A DNA stretch of 17,949 nucleotides from Candidatus Bipolaricaulota bacterium (GTDB taxonomy: Bacteria > Bipolaricaulota > Bipolaricaulia > Bipolaricaulales > Bipolaricaulaceae), in assembly GCA_021163465.1 (NCBI GenBank), contig JAGGWU010000165.1:1-17949 (forward strand), in the 5' to 3' direction. A program made the position numbers and the translations under genes. How positions within the stretch are numbered: the stretch's first letter is position 1; every line of letters begins with the position of its first letter. Of the stretch, positions 1 through 6,481 are shown one piece after another. The notes beneath the pieces were generated by a model, which worked only from the letters and a program-made list of their open reading frames with translations, had not been told where the DNA came from and ran no database searches.

Positions 1-258
1 CTTGAGCGGCTGATGAACAAGACCCAGGAGTACTTAGAGGGGATGGTGGCGTTGATGTTGATGGCGTATGGGATCGGGTTGGCATTGGGGGAGGTGATGC
101 GGGAGATGGTCTTGTGGGGTTCCAAAAGCTACCGGCTCTACTCGGGGCTTTTTGTGCTGTTGAGGCTCAAGGTCAGGGTGGATGTCCGTAAGGTCGTGGA
201 ACGTGCCCTTTCCCTTTTCCCTTGTCCACCAGCGTCTCCTGTCTCAAGTCATGTCTGA
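1..258 (+). CDS. Transposase, C-terminal fragment (cut by window edge)
   Basis: The frame is open from base 1 to the TGA at 256-258, so the gene starts upstream of the window; the internal ATG at 13 is unlikely to be the start. The visible 85 residues begin LERLMNKTQEYLEGM. They contain a hydrophobic helix (MVALMLMAYGIGLALGE) and then a motif ending YSGLFVLLRLK. From memory, this matches the C-terminal helix of DDE transposases of the IS4-like kind, where a similar helix follows the catalytic Glu; the DDE residues themselves lie outside the window. The last 20 residues or so (from about ALSLFPCPPAS) look unconserved. No partner terminal repeat can be checked because the left end is missing. 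The family assignment is tentative. Confidence 0.55.
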   Translation, partial: LERLMNKTQEYLEGMVALMLMAYGIGLALGEVMREMVLWGSKSYRLYSGLFVLLRLKVRVDVRKVVERALSLFPCPPASPVSSHV

Positions 259-279
259 AGCTCAGAAGCCCGCTTCAGG

Positions 280-308
280 TTGACAAAAATAAAACCCTAT
301 AGTACAGT
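280..308 (+). promoter_or_regulatory. sigma70-type promoter for the rpsF-ssb-rpsR run
   Basis: A perfect -35 box TTGACA (280-285) is followed by a 17-bp AT-rich spacer and a -10 box TACAGT (303-308, four of six consensus bases). It lies in the gap between the transposase stop and rpsF, about 36 bp before the rpsF start. A 7-bp inverted repeat (CTGAAGC 255-261, GCTTCAG 272-278) sits just upstream and could be a weak terminator or part of an IS end; it has no T-tract. Confidence 0.75.
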
Positions 309-344
309 TCGTCAATCGGCAAAAATCCGGTTGCAGAGGAGGTT

Positions 345-653
345 ATGAAGGTGGCGCCCGAGCTGAGAGACTACGAGGTGGTTTACATAATTCGTCCTGA
401 TTTAGATGAGCAAAGAAGGAAAGAGAAGATCGAACGCATAAACCAGCTCATCCGGGAACGCGGGGGCGAGGTCCAGAACGTGGACGAATGGGGAACCAGG
501 ATCATGGCGTATGAGATCGATGACTTCCGCGAGGGGTACTATGTCCTGGTGAACTTCACCCTCCCGCCGAACGAGGTCTCATCCCTCGAGGAGCGATTGC
601 GGGTGGACGATGAGCTTTTGCGTTACCAAATAGTGAGGACGGACGGTGACTAG
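345..653 (+). CDS. rpsF: Small ribosomal subunit protein bS6
   Basis: This 102-residue protein is bS6, which binds 16S rRNA together with bS18 in the platform of the 30S subunit. It begins with the typical beta strand YEVVYIIRPDLDEQ and continues through the family pattern of a helix, then GGEVQNVDEWGTRIMAYEID and YYVLVNFTLPP, ending with the LLRYQIVR strand. It has no long glutamate tail such as the one in E. coli. The ATG at 345 is preceded by a strong Shine-Dalgarno sequence, AGAGGAGGT (335-343), very close to the start. The stop is 2 bp before the ssb ATG, so the two are co-transcribed. The order rpsF-ssb-rpsR is conserved in many bacteria and supports all three calls. Confidence 0.97.
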   Translation: MKVAPELRDYEVVYIIRPDLDEQRRKEKIERINQLIRERGGEVQNVDEWGTRIMAYEIDDFREGYYVLVNFTLPPNEVSSLEERLRVDDELLRYQIVRTDGD

Positions 654-655
654 GT

Positions 656-1072
656 ATGTCTGATTTGAACCGGGTCCTTCTCACCGGGCGTCTGACGGCC
701 GACCCGGAGCTCCGCTACACCCAAAGCGGTCAAGCTATGGTGCGTTTCGCCATCGCCGTCAACCGCAGGGTCCTGAACCCGGAGACCAACAACTGGGAGG
801 AAGAGACCACCTATGTGCCCGTGGTGGTTTGGGGTAAACTTGCCGAGACCTGCGCCACCTACCTCCAGAAGGGGAGGTTGGTGGCCATCGATGGAAGGCT
901 GCGGATACGTTCCTTCACCACCCAAGAGGGTGAGAAGAGGAAAGTGACGGAGGTGGTGGCCCAAAACGTCCATTTCTTGGGCCCCCGGCCCGAGACTACA
1001 CCGGAATACGAGGCGGAGGTGCCCGAGGTGCCCCTGCCCGAGCCCGAACCGGAAGAGGAGGTGCCTTTCTGA
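656..1072 (+). CDS. ssb: Single-stranded DNA-binding protein
   Basis: This 138-residue SSB binds single-stranded DNA during replication, repair and recombination. Residues 1 to about 108 form the OB fold and show the family blocks NRVLLTGRLTADPELRYT, VRFAIAVNR, TTYVPVVVWGKLAE, YLQKGRLVAIDGRL and a final VVAQNVHFLG. The rest is a short proline- and glutamate-rich linker ending EEEVPF. That end corresponds to the acidic DDDIPF-like tip that recruits partner proteins in other bacteria. The linker is shorter than in E. coli SSB. The gene lies between rpsF (2-bp gap) and rpsR (1-bp gap). The end of its coding sequence carries the Shine-Dalgarno sequence for rpsR (GAGGAGGT, about 1055-1062). Confidence 0.97.
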   Translation: MSDLNRVLLTGRLTADPELRYTQSGQAMVRFAIAVNRRVLNPETNNWEEETTYVPVVVWGKLAETCATYLQKGRLVAIDGRLRIRSFTTQEGEKRKVTEVVAQNVHFLGPRPETTPEYEAEVPEVPLPEPEPEEEVPF

Positions 1073-1073
1073 G

Positions 1074-1286
1074 ATGCCGGGAAAGACGAGGGTCTGCCGC
1101 GTGTGCCAACAGGGCCTGAAGCTTACCTATAAGGAGCCGGAGGTGTTGCGGCAGTTCATGAACCGCCGCGGGAAGATCCTCTCCCGGAGGATCACCCACC
1201 TTTGTGCCAAACACCAACGTAAACTTGCCACCGAGATCGACCGCGCGCGAAAGCTCGCCCTCCTTCCCTACGAGGTAAAGCCGTAA
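1074..1286 (+). CDS. rpsR: Small ribosomal subunit protein bS18, zinc-type
   Basis: This 70-residue bS18 pairs with bS6 in the 30S platform. The core shows the family pattern of YKEPEVLRQFMNRRGKILSRRIT followed by QRKLATEIDRARKLALLPY. It is a Cys-containing form: C8 and C11 (CRVC) together with C44 and H47 (CAKH) could bind zinc. This corresponds to the C+ type of S18; many bacteria have a C- version. The ATG lies 1 bp after the ssb stop, with the Shine-Dalgarno sequence inside ssb. No rplI follows, although rplI is often next in this operon elsewhere. Confidence 0.97.
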   Translation: MPGKTRVCRVCQQGLKLTYKEPEVLRQFMNRRGKILSRRITHLCAKHQRKLATEIDRARKLALLPYEVKP

Positions 1287-1290
1287 AGGG

Positions 1291-2421
1291 ATGGGTGGAA
1301 CGGCCTGCGTGGTGGCCGCGGCTCCTTCCCCGGGGATAGTGGGGGAGGCAAGGCGGGCGGCTACCCGGGCCTTGGTGGAGAAGGTATGTAGCCTGGGCAT
1401 CCCCGTCCACCTCCTCACCCCTGAGCCCGGGGATTGGCGTGGCTTGGACGTGCATGTCCACCCAACCCCTTCCCAAGGGTTCCACCTGGGGGAGGGCTTG
1501 GCCGCGTTGGTGGAGGAACTGGGAGTGGAACGTCTACTTTACTTTTCCGCCGGGAGCGGCTTTCTGTTGGGCCTGGAAGACATCCGGGATATGTTAGAGT
1601 TGGAATTCCCCCTTCCTTTTGGAGTTTTTAATAACTTTTACTCCACCGATTTCGCCCTCCTTGCACCGCCGAACCCCGGGGTCCTGAGGGAGCTTCCCAA
1701 CGATAACGCCCTGGGATGGGTCCATTGGCGCGCGGGTTACCGGTGCTACGAGCTTCCCCGGAACGCTAAGACCCAACTCGATATCGACACCCCCGGGGAG
1801 CTTCAGCTCCTTTCCTGTGCCGAAGGGCTTCCCCCGGAGTTGGCGGCCGTCCTTTCGGGGATGCCCCGGGCCCGGGCGGAGGTCCTCCTGGAGATCCTTG
1901 TTTCCCCCGGAAAGAACCTTTTCCTGGTGGGGAGGATAAGCGGACATCTCCTGCGGTTCCTGGAGCGCACCAGTGCCTGCCGGACCCAGGCCCTCATCGA
2001 GGGTCGCGGCATGAAGGCCGAGGGCCTCCCCGTCCGCTCGCTGGTTCGTGAGCTCTTGGCTTCCCGGGGGCCCAGGGGCCTGGTGGCGGCCCTGGCCGCT
2101 GTCGGGGACGTGGTGGTCTGGGATGTGCGCACCCTTTTCGGGGCTTTAGGGATCTGGCCTTCCCCGGAAGAGCGGTTTTCCTTTGACCTCCTGGAGTGGG
2201 ATGCCCTGGAGGATCCCTTCTTACGGGAGCTCGCCCGCGCGGTGGCGGAATCGCCGGTCCCTTTTTTGGTGGGTGGACATTCGCTGGTCTCCGGGGCCAT
2301 GTACCTGGCCGTGGAGCTGGCATGGGACCGGGTGCCCGGGGCGGTTCCCCCCGGAAGGGTCGTGCGCTTGGAGGAGGAAGATGAACGGATTGTTGAGATC
2401 AGCCCTGGCGGAGGTGGATAG
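1291..2421 (+). CDS. Putative nucleotidyltransferase-like protein, unknown function
   Basis: I do not recognise a named gene. The 376-residue protein has no signal peptide or membrane segment, so it should be cytoplasmic. The first half (about 1-180) has the rhythm of a small Rossmann-like nucleotidyltransferase (MobA/CofC-like): VVAAAPSPG at the N terminus, a LLYFSAGSGFLL strand, and a conserved-looking stretch PNDNALGWVHWRAGY followed by KTQLDIDTPGEL, which resembles the loop that closes the nucleotide site in such enzymes. The usual N-terminal GGxGTR loop is absent, so catalysis is uncertain. The second half (about 185-376) includes LIEGRGMKAEG and PFLVGGHSLVSGAMYLA. The ATG is 4 bp after the rpsR stop. 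The last 41 bp overlap the start of the glyA-gcvT fusion, implying coupled expression and a possible link to one-carbon or cofactor metabolism. Confidence 0.8.
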   Translation: MGGTACVVAAAPSPGIVGEARRAATRALVEKVCSLGIPVHLLTPEPGDWRGLDVHVHPTPSQGFHLGEGLAALVEELGVERLLYFSAGSGFLLGLEDIRDMLELEFPLPFGVFNNFYSTDFALLAPPNPGVLRELPNDNALGWVHWRAGYRCYELPRNAKTQLDIDTPGELQLLSCAEGLPPELAAVLSGMPRARAEVLLEILVSPGKNLFLVGRISGHLLRFLERTSACRTQALIEGRGMKAEGLPVRSLVRELLASRGPRGLVAALAAVGDVVVWDVRTLFGALGIWPSPEERFSFDLLEWDALEDPFLRELARAVAESPVPFLVGGHSLVSGAMYLAVELAWDRVPGAVPPGRVVRLEEEDERIVEISPGGGG

Positions 2422-5400
2422 GGCCCTCGCGGAGCTCATCCGGGCCGAGGAGCGTCGCCAAGCCGAGAAGATCATCCTCATCCCCTCGGAATCCCTCACG
2501 CCAAAAGCGGTGCGGGAGGCGCTGGGGAGCGTGTTCACTTCCATTTATGCCGAGGGGTATCCCCGGGAGGAAGACCTCCGGCTCCCCGAGGAGAGGATCT
2601 TGGATCTCGCGGAGCGTCTGGCCTACAACCGCCGCTATGCCGACCGCCGCTTCTACAAGGGCACCGAACTCGTAGACGTGGTGGAGGCACTGGCATGCCG
2701 GCGCGCCGCCGAGTGCTTCGCCACCGACGAGGTACCACCCGATGAGATCTACGTCAACGTCCAGGCGCTTTCCGGCGCCGCGGCCAACATGGCCATCTAC
2801 GACGCCTTGCTCTCGCCCGGGGACACCATCATGGCCATGGAGCTTTCACAAGGTGGCCACCTCTCCCACGGTTCCCCTTTCCACCAGTCCGGGCGCCGCT
2901 TCAGGGTCATCTCCTACGGCGTCGACCCCAGGACGGAAAGGTTGGACTACGACTACATCATGGACCTGGCGGTGAAACACAGGCCCCGGATGATCATCGC
3001 CGGCTACACCTCCTACCCCTGGGCGCCCGACTGGGCGGCGTTCCGGGAGATCGCCGATAAGGTGGGGGCGTATCTCATGGCCGACATCGCCCACACCGCG
3101 GGGATGGCCATCGCCGGGGTCTACCCCAACCCCATCGGCTACGCCGACGTCGTTATGTTCACCACCCACAAGACCTTGTGTGGCCCCCGGGGGGCGGTGA
3201 TCATGACCACCGATCCCGACATCGCCAAGCTGATAGAGCTCGCGGTCTTCCCCGGGGCTCAAGGAGGCCCACACGTGAACAAGTTCGCCGCCATCGCCGC
3301 CGCCTTCGCCCTGGCCCGGACCCCGGAGTTCCAAAAGCTGCAGAGGAGGATCGTGGAGAACGCGCAATATCTCGCCTATGCCCTCCAAAAAGAGGGCCTC
3401 AAGCTCGCCTATGGCGGCACCGATACCCACCTTTTGGTGATCGACCTCCGCGCGATAAAGACACGAAACGGCGAGACGATGATGGGGGAGATCGCCGCGC
3501 GGATACTGGATTTGGTGGGCCTCGTCACCAACAAGAACACCATCCCCGGAGATACCTCCGCCGCCGATGCCCACGGGATCCGCATGGGCACCCCCTGGGT
3601 CACCGAGCGCGGGATGGGGAAGGAGGAGATGGAGGAGATCGCCCGCATCACCGCCATGGTCCTCCGGGAGATCCGTCCTTTTACCTACATCGGGATCACG
3701 GGCCCCCTCTCCCGGGGCAAGCTCCCCTTGAAGGTCCTGGAGGAGGCCCGGGCCCGGACCCGGGAGCTCCTCTCCCGCTTCACCGAGGAACCCGTGACTC
3801 AAACCTCCTCCCCGCCCATCACCCATCACCCATCACCCATCACGGCTTTTGTCCTCCGGGGCCGGCGGTCGGTGTACCTTTTGCACGAGGCCGGGACCGC
3901 GGATGTGCTTTCCCTTGCGCCCGGGGAGGGGGTGAGGTCCCTCTTCTTCGACGGCGAGGGGAACCTGATCTCCGAGGGGGTGGTGGCCCGGCTCCCCGAT
4001 GGCCCCTACGGTGAGGCGATGTACCTCGTCGCCGCCCCGGGGGGAAAGGGGGTGGAGCTCAGGAAGTGGCTTTCAGCCCTTTCCGACTGTTACGTCCTCT
4101 TCGATCCCGAGGATATCTACCGCAAGGTCCAGGGCCCCGCGGTGATCGAGGATTTGGGTGATGGGTTATGCGTGATGAGTGATGGGTGGGTAGAGTTCAC
4201 GGTGGAGGGTGAGCGCTTTCGAGTAGGGAGAGGTGGTGAGTTCGAAGGCGACACAAAGAAACTTTTCCTCGGGGTTACGGGGGACATAAAAGAGATTTAT
4301 GGGAAGCATCCCGAGCTCTTCGCGGTAAAGAAGCCCTACTTCGTGGGCGAGCCCCTCGTCCGTGAGGCGATCCGCGCGAGCCGCCCATTCGATTCGCCCA
4401 TCACCCATCACCCATCACCCACCACGCGTCACCCATCACGCGTCACCAAGGTAACGCCCCTCAACGCCTGGCACCGCGAGCACGGGGCCAACATGGCCGA
4501 GTTCGCCGGCTACGACATGCCGCTTTGGTTCTCCTCGGCCCTGGAGGAGCACCGGGCGGTGCGGGAGCGGGCGGGGCTCTTCGACCTCGGTCACATGGGG
4601 ACCATCATGGTCTCGGGCCGCTACGCCGAGGCCTTCCTGGACCTCGTTTTCTCCAACTACGCCGCCTGGATCCATCCGGGTCAGGCGATGTACGGGTTCC
4701 TCCTTGACCACCGGGCCCGGGTGATCGACGACATCATGATCTACCGCCTGGCCAGGGACCGGTATCTCCTTGTGGTGAACGCGGCCAACGAGGACCGGGA
4801 CTTCGCCTGGCTCCGGGCCGTGAACTCCGGGGAGATCCGCCCCGACCCCGATCGTCCCTGGGTGGAGCCCCCGGGGGAGGTGGAGCTCCGCTTCCTCAAG
4901 GACGAGGAAGGGGGCCTGGTGGACCTGGCCCTCCAGGGCCCCAGGTCCCGGGAGGTGCTTTCGAAGCTCCTTCCGCGACGGGAAGGCCTTCGGCTCCGGG
5001 CCCTGCGGAAGATGGAGTTCATCGAGCTCGAGCTCGCGGGGGCGGAGGTGATCTGCGCCAGGACCGGCTACACCGGTGAGCCCATGGGGTACGAGATCTA
5101 CGTCCCAAAGGAGAATGCCCAGGCCGTATGGGAGGCGATCCTGGACGCGGGGAAGGGATTAGGGGTCCTTCCGTGTGGGCTTGCGGCCAGGGATTCGCTC
5201 AGGTGCGAGGCCGGGCTTCCCCTCTGGGGGCATGAGCTCGCGGGAGATCACGGGGTTCTGCCCCATGAAGCCGGGTTCGGGGCGTATGTAAAGCTCCACA
5301 AGCCCTTCTTCATCGGAAGGAAAGCTTACGTGGAGGCCTTGGAAAAATGGGAGCGGGAGATCGTCCGGTTCGGGGTCCCGGCGGGGACGCGGCCGGTACG

Positions 5401-5659
5401 TGCTGGCGCGGCGGTGACCGACCGGGGCGGCCGGGTGATCGGTTGGGTGACGAGCTGCGTCGCCACGCCCAAGGGGAACCAGGTGGGGATGGCCCTGGTC
5501 TGGCGCCGGGGCTTGCAAGAAGGAACCCCCATAGGCCTCGCCCTGGGCACAACCCCGGAGTGCCTGGAACTCGGGGCGCGGCTCCCCTGGCTGGTGGAGG
5601 GTAAGGTCCTTTCCCGGTTCCCACGGGAAGGGCAGCCTTCCGGCTGGGAGGGTGATTGA
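2381..5659 (+). CDS. Fusion: serine hydroxymethyltransferase - middle domain - aminomethyltransferase (GlyA-GcvT)
   Basis: This 1092-residue cytoplasmic protein joins two folate enzymes. Residues 1 to about 475 are SHMT (serine + THF to glycine + 5,10-methylene-THF). The PLP lysine is K264 in TTHKTLCGPRG, with D235/H238 in DIAHTAG, GGHLSHGSP near 158-166 and R401 in GIRMGTP. About 26 extra residues split the usual EGYPxxRYYGG motif (EGYP 58-61, RRFYKGTE 89-96). Residues about 490-670 are a separate domain with faint GcvT/YgfZ-like features (YVLFDPEDIY). Residues about 690-1092 are GcvT: FAGYDMPLWF, LFDLGHMG, the acidic pair D783/D784 in VIDDIMIY, and RTGYTGE at 894-900. The ATG at 2381 was chosen for the Shine-Dalgarno sequence GAGGAGG just upstream and the normal SHMT N terminus; it overlaps the upstream gene by 41 bp. 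Three 7-bp repeat arrays lie in frame. Single-chain fusion is seen; folate channelling is inferred. Confidence 0.92.
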   Translation: MNGLLRSALAEVDRALAELIRAEERRQAEKIILIPSESLTPKAVREALGSVFTSIYAEGYPREEDLRLPEERILDLAERLAYNRRYADRRFYKGTELVDVVEALACRRAAECFATDEVPPDEIYVNVQALSGAAANMAIYDALLSPGDTIMAMELSQGGHLSHGSPFHQSGRRFRVISYGVDPRTERLDYDYIMDLAVKHRPRMIIAGYTSYPWAPDWAAFREIADKVGAYLMADIAHTAGMAIAGVYPNPIGYADVVMFTTHKTLCGPRGAVIMTTDPDIAKLIELAVFPGAQGGPHVNKFAAIAAAFALARTPEFQKLQRRIVENAQYLAYALQKEGLKLAYGGTDTHLLVIDLRAIKTRNGETMMGEIAARILDLVGLVTNKNTIPGDTSAADAHGIRMGTPWVTERGMGKEEMEEIARITAMVLREIRPFTYIGITGPLSRGKLPLKVLEEARARTRELLSRFTEEPVTQTSSPPITHHPSPITAFVLRGRRSVYLLHEAGTADVLSLAPGEGVRSLFFDGEGNLISEGVVARLPDGPYGEAMYLVAAPGGKGVELRKWLSALSDCYVLFDPEDIYRKVQGPAVIEDLGDGLCVMSDGWVEFTVEGERFRVGRGGEFEGDTKKLFLGVTGDIKEIYGKHPELFAVKKPYFVGEPLVREAIRASRPFDSPITHHPSPTTRHPSRVTKVTPLNAWHREHGANMAEFAGYDMPLWFSSALEEHRAVRERAGLFDLGHMGTIMVSGRYAEAFLDLVFSNYAAWIHPGQAMYGFLLDHRARVIDDIMIYRLARDRYLLVVNAANEDRDFAWLRAVNSGEIRPDPDRPWVEPPGEVELRFLKDEEGGLVDLALQGPRSREVLSKLLPRREGLRLRALRKMEFIELELAGAEVICARTGYTGEPMGYEIYVPKENAQAVWEAILDAGKGLGVLPCGLAARDSLRCEAGLPLWGHELAGDHGVLPHEAGFGAYVKLHKPFFIGRKAYVEALEKWEREIVRFGVPAGTRPVRAGAAVTDRGGRVIGWVTSCVATPKGNQVGMALVWRRGLQEGTPIGLALGTTPECLELGARLPWLVEGKVLSRFPREGQPSGWEGD
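3815..3842 (+). repeat. Heptamer array 1: (CCCATCA)x4, inside glyA-gcvT
   Basis: Four perfect tandem copies of CCCATCA lie at the junction between the SHMT domain and the middle domain. They encode a low-complexity linker (PITHHPSPIT, about residues 479-488). The unit is 7 bp, so gain or loss of one copy shifts the frame and would separate SHMT from the rest. Confidence 0.95.
4159..4193 (-). repeat. Heptamer array 2: five imperfect units in inverted orientation
   Basis: Read on the + strand in strict 7-bp phase, the units are TGATGGG, TTATGCG, TGATGAG, TGATGGG and TGGGTAG. Two are exact reverse complements of CCCATCA and the others are degenerate. The array lies inside the middle domain (about residues 593-605) and points opposite to arrays 1 and 3. 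The TAG of the last unit is out of frame. Confidence 0.85.
4397..4445 (+). repeat. Heptamer array 3: seven units, CCCATCA with variants
   Basis: The units in order are three CCCATCA, then CCCACCA, CGCGTCA, CCCATCA and CGCGTCA. They encode the linker between the middle domain and GcvT (about residues 673-689, rich in P, T, H, S and R). The variants share the pattern CNCRYCA, as do the degenerate units of array 2, so all three arrays belong to one repeat family. Confidence 0.93.
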
Positions 5660-6266
5660 GGTAAAACGGGCCTTCGTGGTGTTGAGCCATACGGGGCCCA
5701 TGACCCCCGATTTCCCCTTGGCGGATCTTCCCGGGAGCGCGGGGAGGCTCGATATCCTCTGTCGCTGTGCCACCGAGGCGTTCCTCCTTTCCCACGGGAT
5801 CCGCCGGGATGTCCGGCTTTATTTCGTGATCCGGGGGAAGCTCCTCGTTCGGCTGGAGGGAAGGACCATCCGGTACCTCAATCCGGATGAGCGCTCCACC
5901 GCGGCCCTCATCCGGAAGGCCATCGCCGCGGCCCAAGGGGCCCGCCCCGGCGAGTGGGTCCCATCCACCCCGGGGATCCATGCCCGCTGGGGGGACCTGG
6001 CCCACGTCCGGGAGGAACTCGAGGGCGAGGGCTTCTCCCCGTATGTGCTGGAGGAAGGCGGCGATTTCATCCGGGGGGTGACCTTCCCGGCGAGGGCCGC
6101 GTTCTTCCTCTCCGACCACCGGGATTTCACCCCGGAAGACCGGGAGGCCCTGGCGGGATTGCCCCGGATCTCCTTGGGCCCCCACTCCCTCCAGGCACAG
6201 ACCTGTATCGCTTTGGTGCATAATGAGTTGGACCTCAGGGAGGCAGGATGGACGAGCGTTACGTGA
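5652..6266 (+). CDS. trmY: tRNA (pseudouridine-54-N1)-methyltransferase, TrmY family
   Basis: This 204-residue SPOUT-class enzyme is of the type that methylates N1 of pseudouridine 54 in the T-loop of tRNA. The diagnostic C-terminal blocks are all present: FFLSDHRDF (151-159), ISLGP (173-177) and CIALVHNELD (185-194), which together form the knotted SAM site. The N-terminal RAFVVLSHTG also fits. Length matches the family, which is mainly archaeal with sporadic bacterial members. The start is GTG at 5652, overlapping the fusion gene's TGA by 8 bp. The Shine-Dalgarno sequence GGGAGG abuts the GTG, so the start could be off by a codon or so. In archaea the substrate is made by Pus10; no Pus10 is in this window. 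The family call is firm, the substrate is by analogy. Confidence 0.93.
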   Translation: MIEVKRAFVVLSHTGPMTPDFPLADLPGSAGRLDILCRCATEAFLLSHGIRRDVRLYFVIRGKLLVRLEGRTIRYLNPDERSTAALIRKAIAAAQGARPGEWVPSTPGIHARWGDLAHVREELEGEGFSPYVLEEGGDFIRGVTFPARAAFFLSDHRDFTPEDREALAGLPRISLGPHSLQAQTCIALVHNELDLREAGWTSVT

Positions 6267-6481
6267 GGCTGGCCGTAGTATGGGGGGAGGTGGAGGCCAA
6301 CCTTTTGGTGGGGTTCCTGGAGGGGGAAGGGATCCCGGCCCGCAAGCGCACCCAGGTCCCCCACTCGGTTTACCCGTTCACCGTGGACGGACTGGCCGAG
6401 GTGGAGATCCTGGTGCCCGAGGGACTCCTGCTCAGGGCCCAAGGGGCCCTGAAGGCCTTCAAGCTATATGGGGATCAGTGA
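6248..6481 (+). CDS. Small DUF2007-type protein
   Basis: This 77-residue soluble protein matches the small DUF2007 family by pattern: an N-terminal strand (VRLAVVWGEVEANLLVGFLEGEGIPA), a central segment, and a C-terminal VEILVPEGLLLRAQGALKAF. Family members are annotated as putative signal-transducing proteins on thin evidence, so I infer no function. The ATG at 6248 overlaps the end of trmY by 19 bp, and GGGAGG about 6238-6243 is a plausible Shine-Dalgarno sequence. Its 3' end overlaps pcm by 14 bp. The chain of overlaps suggests translational coupling across trmY, this gene and pcm. Confidence 0.82.
   Translation: MDERYVRLAVVWGEVEANLLVGFLEGEGIPARKRTQVPHSVYPFTVDGLAEVEILVPEGLLLRAQGALKAFKLYGDQ

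Noticed and set aside
2183..2380. N-terminal extension of the glyA-gcvT frame from the ATG at 2183
   Set aside because: The extension is out-of-frame translation of the upstream gene (rich in W, R, P and G). SHMT similarity begins at the ATG at 2381, which has a GAGGAGG Shine-Dalgarno sequence.
2846..3829. 327-codon open frame on the minus strand
   Set aside because: It is antisense to the SHMT coding region in GC-rich DNA, with G-, H- and D-rich low-complexity translation. It is a shadow frame.
3815..4445. CRISPR-like array
   Set aside because: Units are 7 bp, contiguous, without spacers, and lie inside a coding frame. They are a tandem heptamer repeat, not CRISPR.
5310..6221. 303-codon open frame on the minus strand across gcvT/trmY
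   Set aside because: It spans two well-supported + strand genes and has low-complexity P-, G- and R-rich translation without a recognisable motif.
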